Virus record (IMG/VR): IMGVR_UViG_3300025645_000054
Coordinates: 1-64,000 of that record
Direction: 5' to 3' (one strand)
Length of the DNA stretch: 64,000 nucleotides
Source: a virus
Shown here piece by piece: positions 17,401-25,594 of this stretch. The position numbers were made by a program, and so were the translations under genes. The notes beneath the pieces were generated by a model. It did no database searches, was not told the DNA's origin, and saw only the letters and a program-made list of their open reading frames with translations. Within the stretch, counting starts at the first letter, position 1; every line of letters starts with the position of its first letter.

Positions 17401-19873
17401 CAAAACGATTGAGAAGATCCTGAAGGGTAGCGTCCACCCGGATGATAGATTTACCGGTGGCTTCAGCCGCGCCCGTGGATCGGTCAAAAGCCGTCTGGGC
17501 CTTCTCTAGAGCCTTCGCTGTCCCATAGGAAACACCAGACAGGAGTTGGAAGCCCCCCGCAAGAAGTGAAACAGCACCGATGGCGATACCAATGGGTGTC
17601 ATCCGCAGGCCTAGGTTCAGGGCCAGGACGCCCGCAGCCGCTCCGCGCGAGGCGACCCCAACCCCTGTCATTGCCGCGGCGGCAGCTGGAGCCACGAACA
17701 TCAGATTTTTCAGTGCCATGGCCATCCGGCCAAAGTATACAGCTGCGGCGACCACGGCCCCCGAGGCCAAAACGGTGACCACCGTTTGCAGGGCCCCCTC
17801 ATACTTTCGGATCACCGCAAAACCATCGGCCAGAGCTTTTGTTACAGCCGTGACCAGTTTCAGAAGAGGGTCCAAGCCTGCGGCCGCGACCGATCCCAAG
17901 ACCGAACCCAGGCGCTTTCCTTGGTTGCTCAGGGACCGCATCTGGGTCTCGTTGGCCCGAATGGCCGCAGAGGTCCGCTGGAACGCGTTCTGCAGAGACA
18001 GCATCTGCTCGAGGTTGCCCGACAGAGCGTTGTAGGCCGAGGCCGCGCGTACTTCAAAGGCCTTGATGGCATCAGCGGAGCTGAAGCCCGCGTCTTTCAG
18101 GTTCTTCAGGGCCCCATAGAGACCTTTGGTCTCGAGGTTCACATCGTCCATGGTCAGGCCGAGACGGTCGAGGGTTTCACTAAATTCCTTCGACGGTTTC
18201 TGCAGCGCGATCAGGATCTGGCGCATGCCTGTACCGAGGGTGGAGCCGGATCGGATACCAGCGTTGGCCATCGCGCCGAGGGCCGATGTCAGCTCTTTGA
18301 AGCTGACCCCGGACTGGGCCGCGATGTTACCAGAATACTGGAGACCCAGTGTGAGCTTCTCGATGTTCAGCTTGGAAGTGTTCACCGCCTCTGTGAGGAC
18401 GTTGGCCACCTCGGCCATCTGTGAGGACTCCATGTTGAACACACCGATGGTCGACGTGGCGATGTCGACGGCCCGGTCCAGCTCGGTCCCGGTGGCCGTG
18501 GCCAGCAGGGACACTGCTCGGATGGAGTCTTGGATCTCGGTGGTAGAGAAACCGGCCTGTCCAAGGGTGACGGCCGCGTTGGCTACTTCAACCGCGGTGA
18601 ACTTGGTCTCTTCCGAAATGCCAATCAGGCTGTCCTTGAGGACGCCCAAATCGGTGTCGGTGATCCGCACGATCGCCTGCAGGTTCCGCATCGCCGTATC
18701 GAGGTTCACGGTAAACCCGATCGCCGCTTGGACCCCAGTCTGCAGCTGGTTCATGAGGGCGTAGTTCGCCATCAGGCCCGCTTGGATGACAAAGAGGCTG
18801 GCCCCGCTGTCCCCGAGGAGACCCCGGCGCTTGTTGTCCCGGCCGACAGCGATCTGCTCGGCTGTCATCCCTTTGGGACGGGCCTTCTCTGCCGCAATCT
18901 CTTGCTTCCGCATGCGCAGCCGTTGTTCGATCAGGCTGTTCAGCTTCTGGGCCTGACGCACAGCCTCGATGTTGCCCCGGCCCTGCTCCAGCCCCAATCG
19001 GGTCAGTGCCCGTTCCTGTACGGCCCGGAGAGCTCCGATGTCCTTGATCTGTCCGACAGAGCGGAGGCTCTTCTGGAGGTTCAGAGATTCAGCTTGGGCC
19101 CCTTGGATCCGCTCACGGTTGGCGTTGCGCCGTGCAGACAGTGACTGGTTCTGCAGGCGGGCGCTCTCTTTGTCGAACCGGACCTGCTCCGCCTTGGCCT
19201 CTGTCGCCCTCTGGATAGAGGCCAGTTGGCGATCTGCAGCTTGCTCCAACTTCTCTGATTGACGAACGGTCTGACGGCCGGTCGCGATACTCTTGGTCAG
19301 GGCATTCCGTTCAGTGAGCAGTTGGTTTTTTTGGTCTGCGTCAAGACCCCCTCCCCGGAGGGCAACCCGACGCACGTCCCTGCGGGCCATATCTGTTTCG
19401 AGCTGATTGCGGGCCTGAGCATTCTTCAATCGGGCCAGCTCTTTTGTGCCCAACACATCCTGTGCCTGGGTCATCTTCTGAACATCTTTGAGCGCCCGGA
19501 CAGCATCCAGTTTGGACGCCTGCTGGATCTTAGCAATCCCTTCACGGGTGCGCTGCTCTTTGTTCAGTTCTTGAACCAGACGCTTCTGCTGGTCTGCCAC
19601 CTGTCCGGTGGCCGTGCCCAGTTTGGCAGTATCCGCCGCCCGCTGGCGCTCACGGTACCCCACCCCACTGTTGAAGCTCCCAAGACCCAAGGCATTTCCA
19701 GCCGCGGCTTTGGTGCTCTGGGCCATCTTTACCGTGGCGAGGTTCTGATAGCCCTTGACCAGCATGTTGATGCTGTTGGCTGCGGCTTCCAGATCCTTCT
19801 GGAGCTGTTTGATGTCCTTTTTGGTCCCAGCTGTGGTCCGGACGTCAACTAGATTTTTATTACCTGCCACCAA
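14444..19873 (-). CDS. H: tail tape measure protein
   Basis: 1809 residues and the largest gene. The N-terminal ~350 residues are coiled coil. A TP901-type core lies at about 385-615 (ETKFTAVEVANAAVTLGQAG, GVSFKELTSALGAMANAGIR). Hydrophobic membrane-like stretches follow at about 700-790 (MTPIGIAIGAVSLLAGGFQL), then long coiled coils. The lambda H-like C-terminus contains KDAFRDFAASVVQSLMQVFA and PGEYVLRASAARMIG. It sets tail length and is expected to enter the cell envelope. It starts a few bases before the end of the GT frame. The protein length predicts a tail of roughly 250-280 nm, using the usual ~1.5 Angstrom per residue rule. Confidence 0.95.
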   Translation of the reverse strand: MVAGNKNLVDVRTTAGTKKDIKQLQKDLEAAANSINMLVKGYQNLATVKMAQSTKAAAGNALGLGSFNSGVGYRERQRAADTAKLGTATGQVADQQKRLVQELNKEQRTREGIAKIQQASKLDAVRALKDVQKMTQAQDVLGTKELARLKNAQARNQLETDMARRDVRRVALRGGGLDADQKNQLLTERNALTKSIATGRQTVRQSEKLEQAADRQLASIQRATEAKAEQVRFDKESARLQNQSLSARRNANRERIQGAQAESLNLQKSLRSVGQIKDIGALRAVQERALTRLGLEQGRGNIEAVRQAQKLNSLIEQRLRMRKQEIAAEKARPKGMTAEQIAVGRDNKRRGLLGDSGASLFVIQAGLMANYALMNQLQTGVQAAIGFTVNLDTAMRNLQAIVRITDTDLGVLKDSLIGISEETKFTAVEVANAAVTLGQAGFSTTEIQDSIRAVSLLATATGTELDRAVDIATSTIGVFNMESSQMAEVANVLTEAVNTSKLNIEKLTLGLQYSGNIAAQSGVSFKELTSALGAMANAGIRSGSTLGTGMRQILIALQKPSKEFSETLDRLGLTMDDVNLETKGLYGALKNLKDAGFSSADAIKAFEVRAASAYNALSGNLEQMLSLQNAFQRTSAAIRANETQMRSLSNQGKRLGSVLGSVAAAGLDPLLKLVTAVTKALADGFAVIRKYEGALQTVVTVLASGAVVAAAVYFGRMAMALKNLMFVAPAAAAAMTGVGVASRGAAAGVLALNLGLRMTPIGIAIGAVSLLAGGFQLLSGVSYGTAKALEKAQTAFDRSTGAAEATGKSIIRVDATLQDLLNRFDLLSGGGAILESAILDVQRQFVEMGKDADSVGTTVVDLIKTMRDLRKELSQKFVLEMDTSIRDLDTLIKSTQDTLSQGLKANKKTVMEVPYDLRRDNSASQYQSTQLKNIQKLAVPLAIPGASANQVGSSTSQLNALLLDFETNARDKTGINHRVQGVLAEYIKSILDGSADTFTQLQDLERYIQQKQEQIRVREAAVERSNPAVATLIDDASELDTDVAARIGGNISGTTANARFKEVSQRFANFDRDSDQQRQTLQMLIDAGIITSQENIDLITQMINEAESTALNIFRGFKEEADTVNEKIAGEDVKAAKKKLEELGKELSEAKGFTAIANALTAQLDQLEVVRDLELKAIAAAGGDADLQAAQALGVNADYDAQGADIQDKTTDRVTDVIDAVAAETAELEKQIELEEVKLKYEADSRELAQAKLDIEKEHVRVAMEAAGLGALVEDQLAQMQKLLDLKFKNRAKEDTKEAEEKLAVMKAQNKVAFLTKILGEDNLQVVKARNEAEYDAYKLIVDSSEASADLKEELLAAFREGQKISDLNLAGPIERAVSAASRLAGKLARAGSLMRTFQGQKARAEIREEFAGDEVGAAGALTQLEQEESRGGAPATWFDTFVDGFVVYGARAAARAEKDAAAAEKAAKPGRGGRKHKKRDPEFEKMLASIKNDIGSATIDIDNGGDERQGLETILSALQDANAELEKRRGLIDQISAKTTRTVAEEERLTALLDQHGKLTSFIKQEEENILWLKEKQGMAQIDLSKVIKDWSKESLSVVKTVEEGTKDVLNNLLTGFGTLFTDLVSGTKSGKDAFRDFAASVVQSLMQVFARMLAIKALEATMSIFGKGSAAGGFISDMLDGLKGSREGGMVRKAGGGPVEGNLARDSQPHLLMPGEYVLRASAARMIGREELDRLNSMGNTKRKAAGGIVGAAKPKGPGQNQNLWLVDERSRAPVPGPNDMIAIISDDIAKNGSTGQLIRAISGGSM

Positions 19874-20524
19874 AGATCTCCGTCATACCGGCCATGATCT
19901 CTTTCGTGGTGCTGGCTGTCTTCCGGTTCTCGGTTGATACAGACTGTGTACCGCCCGAGGATTTCTTTGATCCGAAGATATGGCCGGCAACCTCGAGAAG
20001 AGATTCGTAGTACTGAACAGCGCGTGACTGCTCCTGACCCAAGTAAAGTTTCAAGGACATCTTAATATCTGCCAGTGTATATAGCCAGAACACTTCAGAC
20101 AGATTTGAAGGGACCCGCTGGAACACCAGACAGGCCACTTCTTCAAAGGTGAGAGCTTGCCACCAATCTAGGTAGGCTGAAGGGCCGTCAGACGCGGTTC
20201 GACCCTCGACCCCGACGCTTTCGCTTTCTCCGCTGACTTGACGAAAAAATCCAGAGCGTGGTCCCCCGCCCAAGCCAGTAAGGCGTTGATGTCGTCCGGG
20301 GAGGCTTCGCTGGAGAAGGCGTTGAACTGGGTGGTGATTTTACCCGTTTGATCCCGCTCTGACAGCAGAGCGATGAGGGCCTCTTCACGCAGCGAGTGAT
20401 CTACACCCAGGAAGAAAACGCCTTCCATGTCGCCGCAGATTTTGCAGATCAGGTCCAGAAGGCCATAGAACATGGTCACCTTCTTGGGCTCTCCGTTTAC
20501 AGTCAATTCAAACGTATGTTCCAT
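19860..20524 (-). CDS. tail assembly chaperone GT, made by -1 frameshift
   Basis: The G frame and the downstream T frame are related by a -1 shift. Slippage on TTTTTTC at 20249-20243 joins ...ALDFF to RQVSGESESVGVEGRTASDG and yields a 221-residue fusion that ends at 19860. The T part contains SAYLDWWQALTFEEVACLVF and a Ser/Thr-rich tail. In lambda and most siphoviruses the G and GT proteins chaperone the tape measure, and the gene position directly before it matches. The ATG-like start at 20273 in the T frame is not needed. The frameshift is predicted, not shown. Confidence 0.8.
20168..20524 (-). CDS. tail assembly chaperone G
   Basis: 118 residues from the ATG at 20524 (MEHTFELTVNGEPKKVTMFY), preceded by TGAGGAACC. 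The frame opens further upstream, but that region contains the terminator hairpin. The product has the compact helical pattern of tail chaperones, with acidic and hydrophobic stretches (LLDLICKICGDMEGVFFLGV). Most ribosomes would stop at the TAG at 20168; a fraction should shift into the T frame. It coats the tape measure before tail tube polymerisation. Confidence 0.8.
   Translation of the reverse strand: MEHTFELTVNGEPKKVTMFYGLLDLICKICGDMEGVFFLGVDHSLREEALIALLSERDQTGKITTQFNAFSSEASPDDINALLAWAGDHALDFFVKSAEKAKASGSRVEPRLTALQPT
20243..20249 (-). promoter_or_regulatory. slippery heptamer for -1 ribosomal frameshift
   Basis: On the minus strand the codons GAT TTT TTC contain T TTT TTC in the X XXY YYZ phase. 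It sits 78 bases before the G stop, within the region where the T frame is open. It is the only in-phase slippery heptamer I can find in the overlap. The lambda G/T site (G GGA AAG) differs, but TTTTTTC is a known slippery type. Confidence 0.8.
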
Positions 20525-20545
20525 GATTACTTGGTTCCTCAAAGT

Positions 20546-20580
20546 AAAAGTCCCCCCATCTCTACCGAGGTGGGGGGACT
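20546..20580 (-). terminator. strong intrinsic terminator between major tail protein and chaperone genes
   Basis: On the minus strand a 14-bp stem (one G-U pair) with a 4-base loop spans 20580-20549: AGTCCCCCCA with TGGGGGGACT outside and CTC/GAG inside. It is followed by UUUACUUU. It lies just after the major tail gene and just before the G ribosome binding site, so it should attenuate transcription into the tail assembly genes. Confidence 0.85.
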
Positions 20581-20606
20581 CCATTCAAGGTTTATTTTGA
20601 ACGATT

Positions 20607-21371
20607 TTAGACCATTGCCATGCCGGTCAGACCGTTGAAGGTGCTGTACAGCGGATCCGAAGTCACCAGATCATACATGGTCAGTTCGTAAGGCATGTTC
20701 TGGAAGTCATCCGTTGAGAATTGGATGTTGAAACCAGCCGTGATGCGGACCTTCGGGAAGATCAGGGTCATCGGATCTTCATCCGCCGTCAGACCAACGA
20801 TCTTACAGCCGAGGAACGGCATGACTGACTTGTCACCCAGACCAACCACTGATGCAGCCTTGACCGTCTCACCAGCAGCGATGACATCGGGCAGAGCGCT
20901 GTCAACGGTGATGACGTCCGTCGCGATGGAGACAATCTTGCGGACGTAGTTTTTGTCCTTGGCACCGCTTTGGATGATGACGTAATCGCCGGCAGTGAAG
21001 TTTGCGCCGTCGCCTGTTTCCACGTCAATTGTGGTATCCAATGCGACCACTGGTGTCGCCAGTGTCGAGGTCCCCGTTGGGATCACGTGCGCGGAACCAT
21101 CCAAGCCCTGAGCGTACAGCATGTTCGCAGCTGTATATTCATAGACTTCCATCGCCGCGCGGACCGAGTTGCCTGTCATAACGGAATAGACGTTGGTGTT
21201 CTTCACACCCTGGGTCAGGTCAGTGAAACTTGGCTCCGTGGTCACGGAGACGTTCTTTGTCAGACCGACGCCATGCTCTGCGGGGGTCAGGTCGAATACA
21301 TCAGCTGTAGGACCAAACATCACGGTCGCGGTCCCTAGCATAAAGTCTGTGGTCTTTGCTTCACCAGCCAT
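20607..21371 (-). CDS. major tail protein (tail tube)
   Basis: 254 residues from the ATG at 21371 (MAGEAKTTDFMLGTATVMFG), which follows TTAGGAGAAACACCA, a strong Shine-Dalgarno. The frame extends nine codons upstream to a TTG without support. The sequence is beta-rich, and LTKNVSVTTEPSFTDLTQGV is typical of tail tube proteins. An internal insertion (TPVVALDTTIDVETGDGANF to VSIATDVITVDSALPDV) looks like a surface-exposed extra domain. High expression is expected: it has the best RBS in the arm and its own terminator. Confidence 0.85.
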   Translation of the reverse strand: MAGEAKTTDFMLGTATVMFGPTADVFDLTPAEHGVGLTKNVSVTTEPSFTDLTQGVKNTNVYSVMTGNSVRAAMEVYEYTAANMLYAQGLDGSAHVIPTGTSTLATPVVALDTTIDVETGDGANFTAGDYVIIQSGAKDKNYVRKIVSIATDVITVDSALPDVIAAGETVKAASVVGLGDKSVMPFLGCKIVGLTADEDPMTLIFPKVRITAGFNIQFSTDDFQNMPYELTMYDLVTSDPLYSTFNGLTGMAMV

Positions 21372-21510
21372 TGGTGTTTCTCCTAAGTTTTGGTTCAATA
21401 TTCTGTGTTTGAACTATACTGGACGCACCACAATGGATCTAAGGTTTTATTTGGTTAAATTAAGTCAAGGGGGTATGACTACTTCAGGACCACTATTTTA
21501 GGAGGCTATC

Positions 21511-21711
21511 ATGGCCAAGCAGACAAACTTCAAGGCGCTCTCCCTGCGCATGCGCCCGGACCTGTACCAGCAGATCCAAGCCCGGGCCGAGGTGAACTCC
21601 CGTTCATGGAACGCTGAGGCCACCGTCCTGATCGAACGGGGCATCGACGCCTCGGTTCAAAGCGACTTGGTTCTTAGCTCCGCAAAAGCGCCAAGTCTGA
21701 AATCAGGTTGA
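21511..21711 (+). CDS. Arc-type ribbon-helix-helix repressor
   Basis: 66 residues. KALSLRMRPDLYQQIQARAE followed by NSRSWNAEATVLIERGI is the Arc/MetJ ribbon-helix-helix pattern: a beta strand with R/L alternation, a first helix, the NSRS-N turn and a second helix. AGGAGG lies five bases before the ATG. It is a lone plus-strand gene inside the minus-strand structural arm, divergent from the major tail gene and overlapping the end of the next neck gene by 38 bases. It could repress the late genes or itself. The RHH family call is solid; the targets are unknown. Confidence 0.85.
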   Translation: MAKQTNFKALSLRMRPDLYQQIQARAEVNSRSWNAEATVLIERGIDASVQSDLVLSSAKAPSLKSG

Positions 21712-22108
21712 CGAACACCGGTTTTGCGGGCTGGGTTTCAGTGTTCAAGACACTCCCGGCCCGGATCCCCATGTGGGTGATCAGGAACCCTTTCGGGGTT
21801 CCAAGGACGGCGTCCCGCACCAGTATGCGGCTCCCCAATTCCAGCTCATTGATCAGATTGTTGACGATCTCATCCATGCGGTGAAGGTTGGTGTCCGATC
21901 GTGTGGAGACCACGAAAGCCAGTGTCACTTTGATCTCCCCCTCCCGGAAATCTATCATCACGTCGCTGGGGCCAATGAAGTCCCCCTCTGGCCATGACTC
22001 TGGGTCCGCGTGGGCGTCGAGGTTCAACGCGGTGAGGCCATGTTGTGAAGCGAAGTCACTGGCAAAGCGGAGGATCGCTGCGGAGATGTCGCGGTATGGA
22101 TTTTTCAT
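21674..22108 (-). CDS. tail terminator-like / neck protein
   Basis: 144 residues: MKNPYRDISAAILRFASDFA, then SDVMIDFREGEIKVTLAFVV and ELGSRILVRDAVLGTPKGFL. Size, mixed alpha/beta pattern and place just upstream of the major tail protein fit the tail terminator or tail completion slot (lambda U / HK97 gp10-like order). Family assignment is by synteny. It overlaps its upstream neighbour by four bases and the Arc gene tail-to-tail. Confidence 0.6.
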   Translation of the reverse strand: MKNPYRDISAAILRFASDFASQHGLTALNLDAHADPESWPEGDFIGPSDVMIDFREGEIKVTLAFVVSTRSDTNLHRMDEIVNNLINELELGSRILVRDAVLGTPKGFLITHMGIRAGSVLNTETQPAKPVFVNLISDLALLRS

Positions 22109-22791
22109 GTGGCTGCTTTCTTGAACTCATTGAGCATGACGACCTCAGAATAGTACTGGGCGAAGGGGACGAGGAACGGCCGGCGGGTCTTCGGCCCAGA
22201 CCCAAACCCCTCGTTGTGGCTCAGGATATGCCTGACCCGACCATCGAACGGATCCAGGAGGTCATGCTGGTTCTTGACCTTGCTGAAGAGATCCAGCCCG
22301 AGGGTGGCGTTGAACACCTGATCGATCGACGCGAACTTGCCGTCCAGTTGGAGGATGTTTCCGGTGAGATTAATTCGAGCAAGACCTTTCTTCGATCCGG
22401 CAATATCCCCCCGCACAGATCCGATCTTGATCTTCGGACGTCCATACGCGGTGACGGGATCTGTGCCCGCGATCTCGTCCCGGAAGGAATCCCCCGAGGA
22501 GGTGATGCCCTGATAGAAGTTGTTGTTGGTATTGTTGCGGGTCTTGGACTTCTGATAACGCCACTTTTCGGTGTTGGGAGCCCACCGAACCCCTTGTGCC
22601 ACCAGCACTCCCGGGGTGGATTGGCCCCCGGTGAGCATGGCCATGGCTTCAAAGAACAGCGCAAAACGGTCTTCCAGCTTCTCCTCGATCGATTTCTTTT
22701 CACGCAGAACCGTCTTGAAGAATTTGGAAGAGAACTCATCGTAGAGAACCCGGCCGATTTCTAGCGTGATCTCATCCGCCTGTTTGGTCAT
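22105..22791 (-). CDS. neck / tail completion protein (Z-like)
   Basis: 228 residues. The N-terminus is helical (MTKQADEITLEIGRVLYDEF), then comes a long basic middle with many Asn and Lys (WRYQKSKTRNNTNNNFYQGI). Order and length match lambda Z-type minor tail or HK97 gp10-like neck proteins. It overlaps both neighbours in a tightly coupled neck block. No enzymatic motifs are seen. Confidence 0.55.
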   Translation of the reverse strand: MTKQADEITLEIGRVLYDEFSSKFFKTVLREKKSIEEKLEDRFALFFEAMAMLTGGQSTPGVLVAQGVRWAPNTEKWRYQKSKTRNNTNNNFYQGITSSGDSFRDEIAGTDPVTAYGRPKIKIGSVRGDIAGSKKGLARINLTGNILQLDGKFASIDQVFNATLGLDLFSKVKNQHDLLDPFDGRVRHILSHNEGFGSGPKTRRPFLVPFAQYYSEVVMLNEFKKAAT

Positions 22792-23291
22792 CAGTTGGCC
22801 TCCAGAATGGATGCATCCCCGATCGGTTTACTGGTTCGGATGGTGTATTCCCCAAGGCGGTCGCCCGGGCGGATGACGGTGGGGGCCCGAATGATGAAAC
22901 GGATCCGCTCCATCTTCTGATCGGCCACATCCCCGCGGGGTTCCACCGAACAGGGGAGGGCCGGATCCAGCAGCTTGGCGGTGAAGTCTCGGTCCATCCC
23001 GGTCACCACGTCGACCACCTTCTCGTCGCGCATCAGCGGGAGACGGTGGGTGATCATGAATGCAAGGAAGCGGCGTTCATCTGTGCGGGCGGAATGTTCA
23101 AAGAGCAGATATTCCCCACCATCCCCCCGGACGATGGCACCGGTCTCGATCTTGACCTGGGGATCCACACGGAGCATCCGGCGGGCCCGCATTTCATCAC
23201 CTTCAAAACGGTCCTCAGGATCCGACAGGATCCCATGAAACTTGATCCCGGTGGAACTCCGGAACAGCGAGGAGAGGCGCGGGGACATCAT
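22791..23291 (-). CDS. head completion / stopper-like protein
   Basis: 166 residues, basic and rich in beta strands: VDPQVKIETGAIVRGDGGEY, VIRPGDRLGEYTIR. Synteny between the adaptor-like gene and the tail terminator-like gene suggests the head-tail stopper. Overlaps of one and four bases with its neighbours indicate a coupled neck operon. The function is inferred from position only. Confidence 0.5.
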   Translation of the reverse strand: MMSPRLSSLFRSSTGIKFHGILSDPEDRFEGDEMRARRMLRVDPQVKIETGAIVRGDGGEYLLFEHSARTDERRFLAFMITHRLPLMRDEKVVDVVTGMDRDFTAKLLDPALPCSVEPRGDVADQKMERIRFIIRAPTVIRPGDRLGEYTIRTSKPIGDASILEAN

Positions 23292-23983
23292 CCTGTGAAC
23301 GGGTCATCTGGGGAGGACAGGGCGAACAGCGTCGGGATCACGACCGCCGTCTGTGTGACGGTGTCGAGGGCTGTGGCCAGTCTCTGGCTGATGCGGTTGG
23401 CCAGTTGGTTGAAGTCAATCTTGGTGCTGCGCTGGACCTGACTGTCTTCGGCGCGGACCACGATGAGCGCCCGCATGGAGATCGAGTCACAGATGGTGAG
23501 CGCGGCCTTGAGCATCACGGCCTCATTGGTCGCGGCCCCCTGCTGGCCTCCGGACAGGAGTGCTGTCTTGAACACGTCCCCGTTCTGCCAGCGGAGAGCG
23601 AAATACGACCGGATCAGATCCACATCCTGATCGGGCAGCTCCTGAACGTCCAATCCCAGCGCTGACCGGACGTCGGCCGGGGTCGCCGTGAGGGGCAGGA
23701 ACTCCACGAGGTGATAGGGGATCAGTTTTCGGTGAGGCTTTGAGTTGTGGTAGAAGTCCAGTTCGAAGAACCGGTCTTCGTATTCGGCGTCCCCGGTCAG
23801 ACTGTTGTAGACCGCCGGGATCGTGATCAGCTCAGTGCTGGCCAGAGAGGGCATCGATCCGCTGACCACCACTGTGCCGGCCGAGGTCAGGACCCGGTAT
23901 GTGGCAGTGGTGGGGACGATGAATTCACCGTCCACCATATAATCGATCAGAAGGGACGTGTCTTGATCAGCTAGATGCCACAT
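23288..23983 (-). CDS. head-tail adaptor / connector protein
   Basis: 231 residues. An N-terminal beta part (SLLIDYMVDGEFIVPTTATY) is joined to a helical C-terminal part with TPADVRSALGLDVQELPDQD, typical of phage connector adaptors of the gp6/gp15 type, where an ADVR..LGL....LPD.D motif recurs. It probably docks on the portal after packaging. The helical adaptor domain is fairly convincing; the N-terminal domain is unrecognised. Confidence 0.65.
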   Translation of the reverse strand: MWHLADQDTSLLIDYMVDGEFIVPTTATYRVLTSAGTVVVSGSMPSLASTELITIPAVYNSLTGDAEYEDRFFELDFYHNSKPHRKLIPYHLVEFLPLTATPADVRSALGLDVQELPDQDVDLIRSYFALRWQNGDVFKTALLSGGQQGAATNEAVMLKAALTICDSISMRALIVVRAEDSQVQRSTKIDFNQLANRISQRLATALDTVTQTAVVIPTLFALSSPDDPFTG

Positions 23984-23993
23984 GTGCTATCCC

Positions 23994-24338
23994 TTAGTTC
24001 TTGGATTGACCCTTGGTCTTCTTGGGCGTGGAGGCTGGCGCGGGCGCGGGCTCAGGCTTGGAGGCTGGCGCGGGCTTGGGCTTGGGCTCAGGTTCGGACA
24101 GGGTCGAGAGGAAGGCATCGACGGCGCTCTCCTTGTTCTCTTTCCAGAACTCAGCAAAGTCCGCGTCGGTCGCTGTCAGAGGGAGATTGCCCTCAAGAAC
24201 TTTCAGCTGGCCGGCCGCAATCCGCTGTTCAATGAACGGGGAGTTGCTCACCACACTGGGCCGGAAGGGATTGACCTGATCTCCGGTGTACCGATCGCTG
24301 AGCATAAAAGCCCCGGTGGTTTTAACGATGGTCTTCAT
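23994..24338 (-). CDS. small head-associated protein with Pro/Ala/Lys-rich tail
   Basis: 114 residues from the ATG at 24338 (MKTIVKTTGAFMLSDRYTGD), preceded by GGAG with good spacing. The first ~75 residues look folded, with ATDADFAEFWKEN near their end. The last ~35 are low complexity, built of EPKPKPAPASKP-type repeats and ending in KKTKGQSKN. It lies between the capsid terminator and the connector gene. It may be a capsid vertex or head-tail linking protein with a disordered basic tail. Function unknown. Confidence 0.6.
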   Translation of the reverse strand: MKTIVKTTGAFMLSDRYTGDQVNPFRPSVVSNSPFIEQRIAAGQLKVLEGNLPLTATDADFAEFWKENKESAVDAFLSTLSEPEPKPKPAPASKPEPAPAPASTPKKTKGQSKN

Positions 24339-24352
24339 ATTGTTCTCCAATG

Positions 24353-24386
24353 AAAAAGGGCCCGCCCACCCTAGGGGAGCGGGCCC
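24353..24386 (-). terminator. intrinsic terminator after the major capsid gene
   Basis: Minus-strand stem GGGCCCGC / GCGGGCCC (24386-24379 with 24365-24358), with an inner CCC/GGG pairing, followed by UUUUU at 24357-24353. It separates the major capsid gene from the neck operon and probably limits read-through, giving high capsid and low neck protein levels. Confidence 0.9.
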
Positions 24387-24404
24387 GATGTAAACGACCG
24401 CAGC

Positions 24405-25586
24405 TTACGCTGTGGTGTCCAGGATCCGACGAGTGTCACCGAATGCCAGACGGTAACCAGAGGTCTCCGTGCGGACATAGGTGATCGACTGGTTACGGAT
24501 CGCGTTCTCGGACTCAGAGATGATCGAACCGGCTTCCACCAGCTCTTCCAATGTCTCGCCACGGTTGAACGCCATCAGCTGGCCAGCTGGCATGCCGCTG
24601 GACAGAACAAAGCTCACCGCGTTGTTCATGATCGGCAGGGACAGGTTGACACCTGGGGCACCGGCCATCGCCATTTCACGCGCTTCAACTTTGTCCGATG
24701 CCAGAGTTGGCATGAACATGAACAGCAGGTCCACAAACATATCGTAGTTGCCTACGATCACGTCAGCAGGAACACCGTCCTTGGCCATCTTCATCAAGAA
24801 CTTCGCCAGTGCTTTGTAGTTGACCGACAGATCGTTGATCGTACCACCATGTGTGGTGATCGCTTCAACGGTCGCCGCCGCATTGACGCCATCGCCATTG
24901 ATGAGAACGCTTGTCGCGGCCCCAACTTTGCCGATTTCCAGTTCGCGGGCCACACGGGCAGCGTAAGGTGTCAGGATGTCAAGGGAAGCGCGACGGTTGA
25001 ACTCGTAGGATGTACGATACGCCGAACCATGCTTGAACATCTGGACAGACTGTTGGCTGGTACGAATGGTGCGGACAGGAATGTTCGCCAGTTCAGGAAC
25101 GGTTTGCGTCCCACGCTCGGAACTGTCATCATCGACAACCGTCGACAAAAGCTCAGTGCCTGAGATGGTGCGTGTTTGGGACAGCAAGGGAGCCACTGTT
25201 TCCAGCGTATCCTGACGGTCCTTCCAGCGCAGCATGTCGTCGATGACTTCAGGGAACATCGCACGTGTGCCCGGGAACTTCTGGAAGCTCTCGGAGGACG
25301 CCTGCAGCAGAACACCTTCGTTGAAGTCATTGCGTGAGGGCAGACCCAGCGCGGCGACGGAGAGTTCATAACCACTCAGGCCCGCTTTTTGTGCCTGCTC
25401 GGCAAACTCGCCAGAGCGGGTATCAACCGCAAGGCTCAGATAGTCACGCAGGCTCAGACCGTAGTCTTTCGCTTGAGCAACCAAGTTGCTGCCGGCTTCG
25501 GTTGAGGCACCCTTGCTCTCATCTTTGAGGCCTGCGATCACTTGTTCGACCGGGCGGCGCTTCAGATCGGTAAGATCTTTCATCAT
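24405..25586 (-). CDS. major capsid protein
   Basis: 393 residues of HK97-fold type, judged from order and pattern. An N-terminal delta-like helical region (residues 1-110: LKRRPVEQVIAGLKDESKGA, QAKDYGLSLRDYLSLAVDTR) would be cut by the prohead protease. The body contains GTELLSTVVDDDSSERGTQT, an E-loop-like basic stretch and IIVGNYDMFVDLLFMFMPTL-type core helices. It starts at ATGATG after GGAG and is eight bases downstream of the decoration gene. Terminator-bounded, so high expression is expected. Confidence 0.88.
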   Translation of the reverse strand: MMKDLTDLKRRPVEQVIAGLKDESKGASTEAGSNLVAQAKDYGLSLRDYLSLAVDTRSGEFAEQAQKAGLSGYELSVAALGLPSRNDFNEGVLLQASSESFQKFPGTRAMFPEVIDDMLRWKDRQDTLETVAPLLSQTRTISGTELLSTVVDDDSSERGTQTVPELANIPVRTIRTSQQSVQMFKHGSAYRTSYEFNRRASLDILTPYAARVARELEIGKVGAATSVLINGDGVNAAATVEAITTHGGTINDLSVNYKALAKFLMKMAKDGVPADVIVGNYDMFVDLLFMFMPTLASDKVEAREMAMAGAPGVNLSLPIMNNAVSFVLSSGMPAGQLMAFNRGETLEELVEAGSIISESENAIRNQSITYVRTETSGYRLAFGDTRRILDTTA

Positions 25587-25594
25587 TGTTCTCC

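Noticed and set aside
20168-20584. Earlier start of chaperone G at 20584
   Set aside because: The upstream 20 codons are the terminator hairpin; the ATG at 20524 has a proper ribosome site.
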